Shown: positions 1 to 14,062 of the stretch, in pieces
Numbering within the stretch: the first letter of the stretch is position 1
Layout: each line of letters begins with the position of its first letter
Source of the DNA: Rhabditoides inermis
Lineage: Eukaryota > Nematoda > Chromadorea > Rhabditida > Rhabditidae
Length of the DNA: 64,000 nt
Direction: 5' to 3'
NCBI GenBank assembly: GCA_963966185.1
Contig: CAWZYM010000304.1
Location: 310,001-374,000, forward strand
The notes under the pieces: generated by a model
What the model was told of the DNA's origin: nothing
What the model saw: only the letters and a program-made list of their open reading frames with translations
Database searches by the model: none
Program-made: the position numbers and the translations under genes

Positions 1-1470
1 AGCACCTTGACATATTCGTGAGTCATCTTGATCCACGTGGATTCGTCTGAGAGATGTATCTGCCTCTGACTATGCCAATCTTTGTCCCCGTCCTCAATCT
101 ATTACTTTCTCTCTCCCTCACCCTCCCTCTTTTCCCTTCCCAGTTTGAGTTCAGTGTGCACTGTAAGGCTTCCATCAATATCAATTGCCCTACGCTATAA
201 TCATCATCAGGGCTCTGTGAGATTCAACTTCCCTTCTCAATACAAATACAATTCTCGAATATTCGTAATATGTAGGGACCGCGTGTCGAGTACGATTCAG
301 CGAGGAGAGAGAGAGACAGAGAGGGAGAAGAGTGGGAAAGAGAAGGAGAGGAGGAGAGACTCGCATTCAACCATCCAAACACGTGGATTCTCTGTGTTGT
401 TGCTGAGGTTCACACAATTGCCCTCTTGTCTCTTGTGTGTTTTGTGTTGTCTTGGATTTTCGAATCGTGCCCTCTCTCTCCTAGCAGACCTTTTCCATAT
501 TCGTGACACTCCGAGATTCGGAGCTTCGTTTATAGTCTTTCAAATTCCCCGGATTTTACGAGCCGCGAAACGTTTCTAGGAATTCCTCTTTTGTGCGACG
601 TGAAATTAGAGAGAGACAGCGAGATAGGGAGGGGGAGAATGAAGGGGTCCATCCATGCGAATAGGAACAATTGGCTCATTGCAAGTGCTTGGCGGTCGTC
701 GATATGGATGCATCTGGGAAGAAGCCAGAGTGAGTGCGAGAGTGAGTGAGTTCGAGTGAGTGCGGCTGAGTGATTGAGATGAGTTAGGTCGCCCTTGTAA
801 TTCCGCGCGGCTTCCTTGTGCTCTCTCGCACGTGTGCTATCGAGTGCCGTCCGCACTTCCCCCTCCCCTCCCTCCCTTTCCACTTCCTGCCCTCAGGCAA
901 CGAACTTGGAGTGTGATCATCTGGTTAGCCTCGTCTCTTCCTTCCGGCGACCGAACGTACCACTCCTACCACTTCCAACCGCTCCCTATAACATTATTAG
1001 CGCATTTCCTCTATCAGGCGAGTTTAATGGATCCGGGAAAGGCTTGTAGAACTCATCGCTCTTCCTGTCATAGTGTCGTTTTGTGCGGCGGGGCGAGTGT
1101 GTGTACGTGGGTGGAAGCACCACACAACACTACCAATGATCGAGTGCCATCCAAGGTGGTGCAATACACAAAAGACCCTCTCATTCTCTCTTCTCCCTTT
1201 TTTTCTTATTTGAAAGTAAATCAGCACTCCCTTCTTTTCTGTTGAATTACGCACCCCACCCCTCCTAACTTCGGGAAGACACGCTAAAACTAGAATCCCA
1301 CTGCGAAAACAAAGCTTCTCCGTACTGGTCTATTGTCTATTGTCATGCCGTCTTGTTTCAAACAGTCCAGGTTATGTTCACTTTTTGAAATTAGAAAGTG
1401 CTAGACGTGTGTAGAATGCCTAGTGTTGAGTACGCTGTGTGTTACTCATCCACTCTCTCCTACCGTACTC
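1..1470. other. Unassigned region upstream of the globin gene
   Basis: No convincing coding exon is visible. Open frames here are low-complexity Ser/Leu/Arg frames made by CT/GA-rich DNA. A 3' splice site (tttccag, 1471-1477) lies just before the globin start codon, so at least one 5' untranslated exon of that gene must lie in this stretch, but I cannot place it. The far left edge could also belong to a neighbouring gene outside the window. Confidence 0.4.
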
Positions 1471-1484
1471 TTTCCAGGCAAGCT

Positions 1485-2571
1485 ATGATGGGCCTCCTTT
1501 CAACAATTCGTGGAAAGAAAGACGCGCCAAAAGTGAGTGCAATTATTGTATACGTATTCATAATCTTTTGTGAGGTTATCGCGGGAACTGACGTCACTCC
1601 AATCACTCCAAGGGAGAAGAAAATCGTCATCCAAGAATGGCCAAAGTGAGTCGACTACTCGGATTGCTAATTGAGTCATCGCATCGTGTTGCAAACACTA
1701 CACCTACAAAAATGGAATATGTGAGAAAATAATTCGATGTTGATGCCTTACACGTATCAAGTTACCATGTTTCCTTGTGTTCTACTTTTACGTGTGACTC
1801 TCTCTCTCTCCTCCTCTCTTATTCATTCAAACTAAACTAAACTCGTGTCGAGTGTGAATAGGAAAGTTCGTAGTATGGCGTGACGCGTTGGCGTGCTTTT
1901 GTTCAGAGTTTGATACGTGAAATGGAATCGTGGTCACTTCTCGGCTTCTACTTCCCCCTTCCCCCTTCCACTTTCGTTTCCGCTAATTCCAATCTGACGT
2001 AAAAGTGAACGAGAGTGGATGGTATTGGTGCGAGGGAGGAGAGATATGTAGCAAAAAGAAATCAGACTAGAAACGCACGGCTATTACTATTTCCAGGATG
2101 CTGAATGAAGAGCCGCACTTCTTCCAAAAGATCTGGCTCGATTCGGCTACGAGAAGTACCAGTATCAAGGTATACAACACTGTAATACTGTAGACGAAAG
2201 AGAACTTAAAACGAAATAATGGCTAATCGATCATTTGACATCAATAACAACAAGCACAGTACCAATAATATCATACCACAATCGATACTCTAATTACAAC
2301 TTTCTTCTCTTTCGCATATTTTCAGATGAACATTTACAGATTTACAGTACAATTTTTTTCACTGTGTTTCTGTAGTCATCAGTAGCAAGTTTTCATGAAT
2401 ATTCCCACATTTATAAATGTGAATCATTGCACCTCAGTAGACATGCTACATACATTCAATATCTCATGGTTCATGTGGAATGAAAATGTGTGCCTGCAAC
2501 ACGTAAACACTTCATATGTCCAAGCCCACTCATCTCTCCCCATAAAATGATGCGCGCGCGCTCTCTCTCTT

Positions 2572-2603
<32 letters not shown>

Positions 2604-4280
2604 ATCGTGCCGCTTCGTTAGTCTCGATCTATGTATATACTCTCCCCTCTCCCTCTCTTCGAAAAAAGGCTGGTGGTGAATGGAGGGCAGACATGCGAGC
2701 CTCTTCAAAAGGGATCAGACGTTTAAACTCGCTGTGAACACGCCATGGGTTCGCATGAAATTGATATTAGGGAAGTAGGGTAGGGTAATTTCTTCTCTTC
2801 TTTTTTTTAGAAATTATAAGAACACATTGTTTATGACGACATTGTTGATAACTGGTTTAGTTTAGACTTTTTTACATTGAGAAACGCAGTTTTGCCCTTT
2901 TCTCGAAGTTCTTCAGAGTTCTTCAGAGTGAAAAGAGAGAAAGGGGCTGAAGTATAATATTCAGAAACACCAGAGTGAACGATGGCGTTCCGTATCGCAA
3001 TAATCATGAGGTATAAACAGTAGTGTACTCCTTGTAAGCAGCTAGCGACTTGTACTCGAGAGCCTTAGGTCAGTACCTCAGTACCCTTTCAAAATTTGAA
3101 TCTGCTAACGAACAAACTTTTTCAACAAATACCAAACAACAAACAACAAACATCTTGTTCAGAAAGCGTTCGGTATCGGGGAGCAAGAAGACCCCACACA
3201 GAACGAGCAGTTCGTCTCCCTCGCAAGGACAATCGAGGCATTCTTCTACAAACTCGTGAGTGCTCTCTCACCAATCGATAATCAATCGATGGCAGGTGGT
3301 GACGTACGAGCTGGACATGGCTCGTATGCAGACGACGTGCGAGCAGCTGGGGGCGAGGCACGTCGACTTCATAGCCAGGGGATTCCACTCCACATACTGG
3401 GACATATTCATGGTAAGGGGGAGGATAGTCTAGTCGGTTCATGAGTGTCAGCGTTAAAAAAAGTACACCACAAAAAGCGTTTGTTCATGAGTTGTTGCGT
3501 GAGAGAAAGAAGTACAGGAGAACAAAAGCGATCTGGTGATTCGTGTCCCCTGACTGTGTTTGTGTTGCAGGTGTGTATGTGTGAGGTGGTCGACCAGACC
3601 CTGGCTCGCTACGCGCCCGCAGAAGACAGACAGGAGATCGCCAACGCCTGGCAGAGGGTCATACACAATATCGGTACGTGCAGATTTTTATTTCCGTATT
3701 TCTGTATCAGTTTATAACTTCGGGGTGTGTAGTGATGTTTGCTATTGAAGGAAGTGAGCGGGTTCGATCCCTTTATCGGGCTGCCAAGGTGATAAATTGG
3801 TAGCAGTCTGCTACATACGTATGTAGGTAATTCGGGTTTGCCATTCGGATCATTGCGAAAATAGGCGTGAGCTGTCGTTGGAAAATCACTGTACTATGAC
3901 GTCATCTTCCTTCGAATCCCGCAGAGTATGTACTAATGAGTTTCATGAACGTTTGAACGGGGCTAATTTTACTTCTATGTTTTTTCGTCAGGTATAATTT
4001 AGACAGTTTCACTGAAGGAATCAAAAGATCGGTCTTGACAAGCCTATGTTTATATAGTGCACTTGATGGTTCATTAGAAGATGATGAGAGAAAGATACAG
4101 ATGGGGAACTCGTCTAAAGAGCGCTTTGATCGCTTGTCCGCAAACTTGCACTCATTTATCCATCAAACAATCACCAATCACCAATCCCCTCTCTTTCCAG
4201 TGCACCACATGCGCACTGGGTACAGCGAGCGTCGCAAGGAGACGATGAAGGCTCCTTCCACCACCACCACATCCTCGTAG
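1485..4280 (+). CDS. Globin (neuroglobin/cytoglobin-like), multi-exon
   Basis: This is probably a heme-binding globin. Exons read clearly at 1485-1532, 1575-1645, 2097-2169, 3163-3255, 3296-3412, 3571-3673 and 4201-4280, with consistent phases. The A helix contains the invariant-type Trp (IVIQEWPK). The F helix carries LGARHVDF, in which His is the proximal F8 ligand. It is followed by FHSTYWDIF, and the H helix contains ANAWQRVIHNI. Counting back from F8, the distal E7 position in the E helix (EQFVSLARTIEAF) appears to be Leu, not His. One exon for the B-C-D region is missing from my model: something near 2700-2770 is likely, but its phase does not fit, so that part is unresolved. The product ends in a short Thr/Ser tail. 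No signal peptide is seen, so the protein is probably cytosolic. The family call is fairly secure; the subfamily is not. Confidence 0.72.
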
Positions 4281-5797
<1,517 letters not shown>

Positions 5798-6346
5798 ATG
5801 AGTGAGAACATCGAGTTGGTTGGGAACGGGTCGCGTGGTCGGCCGAACGGCAACGTCGGAGGTGCATACCTGCCCAAGTATCGGCCATCCATTGCCTATC
5901 CGCACGGTGTGTCACTAACAACACTACCTTGTTTACATGTTTATGCCGTTTTGTTTTCGTCGTGTGCACCATAACTGATTGACCCGGGTTGGATGAGGAA
6001 TGATAGTGGTTTGGGGCTGGCGGGCGGAGAAGCGGCAGCTCACACAAGTGTTCGTTGATAGCTTTCCCCGGCGAAAGCAATATAACACAATCTCCCACAC
6101 ACCCAAATGCGCCTCTTCTTCCACCATCTCTCTATTTCTCTTCCTCTCTCTCCATCTCTCCAAGTCTTTACTCTCCTCTTGTCAGATACAAGCCTACTTC
6201 CTACATACTTCGGTTATGTTTTTGAGTCCAGGCGTCGCTCCGCGAATTTACATGTTTCTCTTCCATGCAATCAACTTCCCGCAGTGTTATAGTCTCTCGC
6301 TGCTCTCTCTATGCAATCACTTAAGCTCACCGTACAATACTCTCTT

Positions 6347-6386
<40 letters not shown>

Positions 6387-7487
6387 TCTATCACTCCAAT
6401 CTCCCGTAGTACACACATGACATCCAAAGCAAACAATATCCCATTTGATTTGCTATCAATAGTCGAATCGCTCTTTCGCGTGCGAGTGAGAAAAAGAGAC
6501 GGAGGGAAAATGAGGGCAGTCAATTTCGGCTGTCTTTTTCTCATCATCTCATCTCGATTCCACTCTATCTAGCCAATTTCTCTCCCACCAAGACAGGTGT
6601 GCTGTATCTATTCCCTCTCCCAGCCTTCTCCTGCTCCATTTCTCTGCTCCTTCTCCTCTCACTCACTCGAAGTTGTTTTTCTATCGCTCTCTCTCGCTGC
6701 CTTCATATCTTGTTGTTGTATCGAGTATCCACGAGAGTCAAACCCGAATATGTTATACCTCATCTACCTCCCTCCTCCCTCCCCCCTCTCTCTCTATCTC
6801 ATCAGTGCCAACTGTCCATCAGTCTAGGATTGTTTCATTTCTTTTAGAGTGTCGTCGCCCCCAGCGGAGCCTCAATGAGAAGTGAGTAGAGGGTGGCAAT
6901 GTGTTTCCATGCTGTTTGGCAGAAAGTATCCGAGAACTGCCCCCATATCACTTCCACATGCCACGCGCCCTAGCCAGGCAGCCAGTCATTCGATCAGTCT
7001 CACTCCCACACCCATGGCGCACTCTGTACTAATCATCACCCAGCGTCAGCCCCGACGGGGAGGAGGTCCTTCCGAAGCCTCACGTCTGTTCTAGATGACG
7101 TTGTCTTTGTTTCAGAAGTCACCCTCGGCACCAGCGAAGACCCGTACAACAAGGAGGAGTTGGAACACACGCTCAAGGTACATGATCTTGTAACACTCGA
7201 TCACTGATACTGATAACATGAACACCTGTTCACTGATGAGAGAGAGAGAGATCTCACCACTCACCACTTTTTCCATCTTCCAGAAATGTTTTTGTGGGTG
7301 TGTCTAGGCGCCATGTTTTGCCTTTTGCAGCATTGCATTTGTGAATGTTTGGTGTATTCTCGTTTTTCAGGGACGCGAGTTGTGGCTTTTCGTGCTCTTC
7401 TACACATTCTGCGTTCTCCTCATTGTTCTCATGTTCGAGTCGTTCATGCCTGTTCTATTCAACCCCAACTACCCGAATGACCCTTGA
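5798..7487 (+). CDS. Small single-pass membrane protein, function unknown
   Basis: Three coding exons join in phase (5798-5906, 7116-7177, 7371-7487) to give about 95 residues. The N-terminal half is polar and rich in Gly and Asn. A DPYNKEELEHTLKGREL segment precedes one hydrophobic span (LWLFVLFYTFCVLLIVLMF), and a short tail ends in NPNYPNDP. There is no N-terminal signal peptide, so it is probably a tail-anchored or type II/III single-span protein. The first intron is about 1.2 kb and carries a CT repeat. I do not recognise the family. The gene is convergent with the following minus-strand gene. Confidence 0.6.
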
Positions 7488-7665
7488 GCGACCACGCACG
7501 ACGTTTATATTTTTTTCGAAGAAATAACACCCAGCCTAGACTGCCTAGGTAATCCCTTCGAAAACGAACACAGCTCCTTCCCCACTCTTCTCTCTCTTCA
7601 CTCTATCATTTGCTTCCACCACGCGGGTACTGTATATGTTTATTATTACATTTGAATAAATCGAT

Positions 7666-8572
7666 TTACGGTCTCCATGTGTCATCCCATTCCGCCTTCT
7701 CCTCCTTTGCCTGCTCCTTCTCCTCCTCCTTCTCCTCCACCGGCTCCTCCGTCAAACGATCGAGAAAGTCGAGGACCCTGAATCGAACGTGCATAATGAT
7801 GTGGTAGACGCGGATACTAATCACTATACTAGAAACCACTGTTCCGCTGTACTTCTGATTTTTGATACATGTGTGTAACTTGCCTGTCGAGGTTCTCCTT
7901 CTTGTCCATCTCCTTGAGTGTGTCCGCCGCGTTTACCTCATTCGTCGTGTATGCGAAGTTGTCGTCGTCGAAGAAGATGCGATTCCTCGAATCCACCCGG
8001 TCCAGGATGCGCGGCCAGATGGGCATGAAAGAGATTGGATTATCACTCGAATCATCATTATAGTATATATGGACGAACTTCTGTAGCTGATCATTTGCAG
8101 ATGTGAGGGAATAGCGCACGTACCACATTCGAAAACAACTTGTGAGAGAGGGGGCAAAGAGGGGGGGGGTTGGAAAAAAATGGAGATGTGTGTTAGATCA
8201 TGAATTACACGTATGTAACATATGGCCATTGGACATCACACATCACACTACCACACCACGAACATCGTTCCATTGACGTCACTTCCACTTGCACACTATC
8301 GTCTACTCATAGCGTGGCCGAGGAGCCTTGTTGAAATAGAACTATGAACTATGGCGCCATATCGTGAGCCTACGCTCAACCTGTGATGCGATATTTTTGA
8401 GCCCAACTCACTTTCCAGCTATGTATCCGATGGGCTTGACCCTCTGCCGGACTCGCGAGTCGAAAGTGTTCCTCGCCTCCTGCTTGTATTTCAGGAAGTC
8501 CACTAGGTTCTCCCTCGTCAGATCACACAGCCAGCAGGGGAGGAGAAGGAGCAGGAGAAGGAGCAGACGCAT
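7666..8572 (-). CDS. Predicted secreted or ER-lumen protein, unknown family
   Basis: Three exons on the minus strand (8412-8572, 7884-8138, 7666-7828) join in frame to about 155 residues. The start is a textbook signal peptide: MRL followed by about nine Leu and PCWLC. The mature part has DLTRENLVDFLKYKQEAR, a central Trp/Tyr-containing region (RMWYVRYS, FMPIWPRILDR, RIFFDDDNF) and a Glu/Lys-rich C-terminal helix ending in DDTWRP. Intron 2 (7829-7883, 55 bp) starts with GC rather than GT (AG|GCAAGT), a known minor donor class. A poly(A) signal (AATAAA, minus strand, about 7640) follows the stop closely. I do not recognise the family. Confidence 0.6.
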
Positions 8573-8877
8573 GGGGAACAGCTGATTGTGAAAGTGTCCG
8601 GATAAATATGGAAGCGACAGTGGCGAACGGGTTCTCGGTTCGCTCTCGAAGTTTCATTTCCCTTTCTCGCTTATCTGTTATCTCACCACCCGCTGACTCG
8701 CAACCCGGATATCCAAAACATAACAATCACTCTTCCAATTCCGGAGGAGAAAGTATGTCGGAATGGTTAAAACAAGATCGAGTAAAAATAGAAAGGTATG
8801 AGGCGATTCGAATTCGGGTCAAAATCCAAGCGATTGTTTCCGCTCACTCGGCAGTGAGCTGTTTTCACCAATCGAAG

Positions 8878-10112
8878 ATGAAAGTTAATCATTTGATATC
8901 AGTCGTTTTCGTGAACTTTGCACATGGAAAAGGTAAGATTAAATGTGTTTACTTGTTGTTCACCTGTTTACCAGCCCCGTTTCTGCGCGACCGTCCTCGC
9001 GGCTTGGGTCTACTCCAGCTGCCGACTGGAATGACAGACGAGCGCTCTGGACCCTTCCTCCCCAATCTATACATCGGTAGGCAAAGACATCATTCTCCTT
9101 GCTTATCATCCTTTTGATTCAGCTGGAGACAAGGCGGGCGAGAAGCCGCAGTCGGTTCCGGACGTCAGTCTGCCCGGGCAGAGCGCCTCTTTCAGTGGAA
9201 GGTATTCGCTATTCACCCCCGCGTTGGGAAGCATAGATAACTCTTTGTAGATCTGCCTTCAACCCATTCACACAAGCGGTCGCCGCCACCTTCACAGAAG
9301 ATCTTTCCGATGGATGGGGCACCGGATTCGCCATCAATGTGACACCAATCGATAATTAATCGATATCAAATCAAAATCAGGGCGTGAACAACTACAATCT
9401 CCAAGTCGCCAAGCAGTTCGATCAACATGCCGATGCACCTTTCGGGAGAAACGACGGGAACTACCAACCATTCCTCACGTCGTTCACTGTAGGAGGAGAA
9501 TATGATCCCAGGAAGATTCGAGAGGTGCGTTTAGAGCCTTTATTATGTTTGAAATTCAGGACATTTTCAGGTATCCGGACATTTGGATCTACCAATTCCG
9601 GGAGTCAATGAAATGTTTGATTTTGATGGAAGAATAATGCTCAAGGTTAGTGGAAACAACAAAGACTGCACGAACAGATTTATATTTATTCACCACGGTG
9701 TGAAACAACGGCAATCAAAAACGTTATAGTCGCTGGGGAGATTCTTGCGACAAACCATTCCGTCGTTCGCAATAGGGAAAATTGTCAGGCAGTGGGGCAT
9801 AAAAGTCAAGTTGATATGCATTTATCCCAAAACTTTACAGGGATTCGGAAATGGAATTCTCAACTCTGCAATGGAGTTTCCTCTCACACTCTCCGACCCC
9901 AACGAAAGGGCGCCCTACACATTCAAGTGAGTACCTCTCCCATATCTATACTATGACGTCATACTTGTAGGTACCTCAACTTCATGGCGGATCGTCACAT
10001 GCAGTATGGACACGTGGTCCCGAATGTCAATCTGTTCCTCGTTCCGAAAGACAAGATCATGCAACGCCTCACACAGAACAGACTCAATCCTACTATGATC
10101 GGAAAGAGATGA
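8878..10112 (+). CDS. Unknown protein, possibly secreted, eight exons
   Basis: Eight exons join with matching phases: 8878-8932, 8975-9076, 9123-9201, 9251-9338, 9381-9524, 9571-9645, 9841-9926 and 9971-10112. The product is about 250 residues. It starts with a hydrophobic stretch (MKVNHLISVVFVNFAHG) that could be a short signal peptide. The body is rich in Gly, Phe, Asn and Asp, with phrases such as SDGWGTGFAIN, FLTSFTVGGEYD and GFGNGILNSAMEFPLTLSD that suggest a beta-rich fold. Poly(A) signal AATAAA at 10153-10158. Most introns are 40-50 bp. I cannot assign a family; an extracellular or structural role is only a guess. Confidence 0.62.
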
Positions 10113-10294
10113 AACACAAAAAAAACTCTGTTCTATGCTATATGCTGTATGTAATAAAATGTTTTTGATAAAATCGAGCCTACGACAAGATGTGTATACT
10201 TATGCATGCGTATTGTGTTTTCGGATTGTATCACACTGTTACATTGTATTGTATAGGTAATGTTTTTTCAAACACTTTTTATGCCGATCAGAGC

Positions 10295-10419
10295 TTAGGG
10301 AATGAGAATGGTGGACTCCTTGCATCCTCCGTAAGTGGCAGTCGTCTGAGAGGCCTGCTTCTCCGGGATGGCGAAGTTCTGGAAGAGGAAGAGAGTGGGG
10401 AGGGGGAGAGGAAGAAGGG

Positions 10420-10477
<58 letters not shown>

Positions 10478-11027
10478 GAAGTGTACCTGTGACATGGGGT
10501 CTCGGATGGAGAGGGAGCGGCTCTCGTCGGAAAAAGACGTGCTGTTCGGGTCGACTCCAGTCGGGGACGAGGCAGGGGGAGGGGTCGACGCGCGAGGCTT
10601 CGCAGCTGCCTGCCACCCCTCTCTCTCCCTCCCCTCTCCCCCTCTTTATCTCTCTCTCTCTCTCTCTCGTACCATGTGATATGCGAACACTCCTACCAAC
10701 GAAATCGACATTCGACCGCCTCCAGCGAACAACGAATAGAAAATGATTCATTTATGGATGCATTCAAGTTCCTATCATACAGAATTGTGAGCACTCAATT
10801 AACCATTGTACCCAAATATACACCGAGATCTCGCGAACAATGCTGTCGTGCAGTGAGAGAGGGAAAGGAGGGAGTGGGAAATGTGGTCACTTGATTCTCA
10901 TGGCGAGAATGCGGAAGACGTTGTTGGAGAGCTGGCTGCCGACATCGAGAATGAACTGGCGGATGCGGCCCACTTCCTTCGTCCATTGCAACACCCCCTC
11001 CTCCGACACCCGACCCGACACCAACCT

Positions 11028-11085
<58 letters not shown>

Positions 11086-12374
11086 CCCTCTCTCCCAACG
11101 CACTCCAGGTTCATGTCGTCTCCAATCTTGCACATCATTCGCAACATGTCATGCACCATCTTCCGCGAGCCCTCCTTCTTGATAATGTCCTGAACACATA
11201 CAAGTGTACCTACAGTATCCGTCCGTTCTACTACAGTACCCCCACATACCACGAGTTGCGTGTCGAGTTGAAGGGCTGCCAGCTTGGCTGCGCGGCTCGA
11301 ATTCGCCTCGCGAATTTCAGCCAGCCATTCGATCATGATAGACGCCACCTGTAATGATCTGTGAAAGAGAGAGAAAGAAAGACAGACAGAGAAAGATGGG
11401 GGAAGAGGGGAGAAAGAGTGTGTGAGAGAGAGAGAGAGAGAGAAGACGTGAGAGAGGGGGGACTCACGTGTTCCTGGAAGACAGCCAGGGACACGTGGAG
11501 CATTTTGAACAGCAGTGACAACACGTTGCGGAACTTGCGAATACACACCACTGGCACCGGGTTCACCTCTGAAACAGACATCTTTATCCCCCCCTCTCTC
11601 TCACTCTGTCTGTCTGTCTCTCTCCTCTCAACTCACTGTTCCTCATCATAGCTGACATCACTCTGTTTGATCGATACAGCGGCAGCAGTAACTGTGAAAT
11701 CTAAAAAAAAAACTAATAATTTGAACAAAACACAGCATCATTGGCCAACGTTGGAGAGATGCTGCGTGAGTCGCTCGGTGAAGATAATGTTGAGTGGGTG
11801 TCCTATCCGCGCCACAATCTGAAAAGTCAATAATCGATCGAATCACCGGGAAAAAGTACCTCGATGGCCGTGCCCTCGCCTGACACTCCCCAGCGGTGGA
11901 GGGCTGTCGAGCAGATTCCACTCTGAATGAAGAAGTGGAGAGAGAGAGAGAGTAGCGTGTACCTGTTGTAGTGCGTGTCTCCACTGCTGGGCTGGGTTGT
12001 ACCTCCGCTCGCTCTTCTCCCGACCCACATCGAACAGCATAGACGCGTAGTTAGACAGCACGTCCCCGCAGTACACCTCCTACAAACCAGTATAACATAA
12101 TAACAATACTATCAGAATGCAGTAACTACAGTACTCTCTTCCTATAGTACTCTCATCCTACGGTACTCTCTTTCTACAGTACTCTCTTCCCACAGTACCC
12201 CCCACCTTGATCTCTCTGACCACGTCGTCTAATCCAGCGGCGCGTATCTTGTGGATGAGCTCCGCCTCGTATGTCTGTGCGAGAACGCGGGCCGCGCCAG
12301 CCAGACAGAGAGTGAGGGTGCCGGTGGGGAGGGCGGCACTCAAGCAAGCAATCAACACACATCCACATCCACAG

Positions 12375-12438
<64 letters not shown>

Positions 12439-13387
12439 CTTGGTGATGCACTCGACTGCCTCGTCGTCGGGGTCGGTCGTCGTCTGGCTGTCGTCGAGGC
12501 ACTGATAGAACGCGCCAGAGAACACGCACGGAACGTCCACTCTGCAACATAATAACCGCGTGTCTCCTCCTCTCCCTCTCTTACCTGCCGAGCTCCCGTC
12601 TGGAGGTGGTCATGCGAAGGACGAGGTCGAGTAGATCATCCGGCCACAGAATGTACGAGCGCTCGTCCCGCACCACGGGGGGACGGAGAGGGTCCGGGTC
12701 ACTGCAGGTGAAAAGATCAGAAGAGAGAGGGAGAGGGAGAGGGAGAGAAAGAGGGAGAGGGAGAGGGAGAGGGAGAGGAAAGGGAGAGGGAGAGGGAGAG
12801 GGAGAGGGAGAGGGAGAGGGAGAGGGAGAGGGAGAGGGAGAGGGAGAGGGAGAGGGAGAGCCTACTTGTAGAAGGGTAGGTGCTGGTCCCAGTGCGGCAC
12901 TCTTCCCTCTGTGGCCATAGCATCGAGTGAGGAGAGAAGAGAAGCAACGAAGCGAGACTGTAGACGACCGATCGCATACAGCTGCACAAAATAGTAACTT
13001 ATTAGTAACTGATCAATAAATCAATGAGTTAACCTTGTGCGGGCAGCCGGGAAGCGTGTTCCACTGCATACAGAGACGGGAGCACAAATCGGCCACTTTA
13101 CTCACTGACCACGCCTTCTCAGTCAGAAGAAACGGACCGAACTATGAATCGATAATCAATCAATAAACGAAAACCCGACCAATGCGTGGACGTATTCCAT
13201 AGTGTCGCATAGCTTGTGTGTGTTGTTGTAGATATGGAAAGAGTCTGAAATGTACCAGAGTAGGGAGTAGGCTGACACAACTCACCCCACTTCTCCTCTC
13301 GCGATCGAACACTCAGATCCATCGCCCATTCGTTGAAGTGACACAGCATACCATCGATGTAAACGCACACCTCCTGAACTAGACTCG

Positions 13388-13418
<31 letters not shown>

Positions 13419-13439
13419 GAAAACAACAAGAAGAAGCAC

Positions 13440-13492
<53 letters not shown>

Positions 13493-14012
13493 GAAAACCT
13501 TGATGAGTGCGGGCGTGGTGTTTCCCCTGTCGCCTGCTGCGTGCTTGTCCGCATACCGCTCCACGAATCCGGCAAGTTCATCCAAGAGTGGTCGAATCGC
13601 GCGGAACCGAGTCGACACCACACCCACCTGGAAACAGAAAATGATTATTGACGTGGTAAATGGGGTGATATGAATGATATGATACATATCATACTACCAG
13701 ACGGATCTACCTATACCCTCTTCACACAAACGTACATAATTCCTGGGAGTGGTCTTCCTGGGGTCGTTTGCGGGGAAGCAATACAAGGGGTTCACGACCA
13801 CCTCGGAGTTCACGCCAATCTGAACATGTCATATCATATCCCCCTCTCTTTCCCCACCCTCTCTCTCTCTCTCTCTCTTCCTCTCTCCCTTTCTCTCTCC
13901 ACCTTCAGTAATCTCTGCGGGTCCTGTGAAAGAGGCGTACACAGAAACGAGAGCAGCTCGCTGCATAACACAGCGGGCGTCAGAATGTAGTCGAACCTAG
14001 GTAAGATTATTG

Positions 14013-14062
<50 letters not shown>

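Noticed and set aside
3755..3930. tRNA-like B-box sequences (GGGTTCGATCCC at about 3764; TTCGAATCCCGC at about 3913)
   Set aside because: Neither can be folded into a cloverleaf with matching acceptor and T stems, and they lie in a globin intron.
12158..12550. Poly Cys-Val and poly Thr-His frames
   Set aside because: Produced by the (CA)n repeat inside an intron; the real exons on either side read in the helical protein gene.
12606..12920. Gly/Glu-Arg repeat protein frame
   Set aside because: Translation of the GGGAGA hexamer array, which is intronic.
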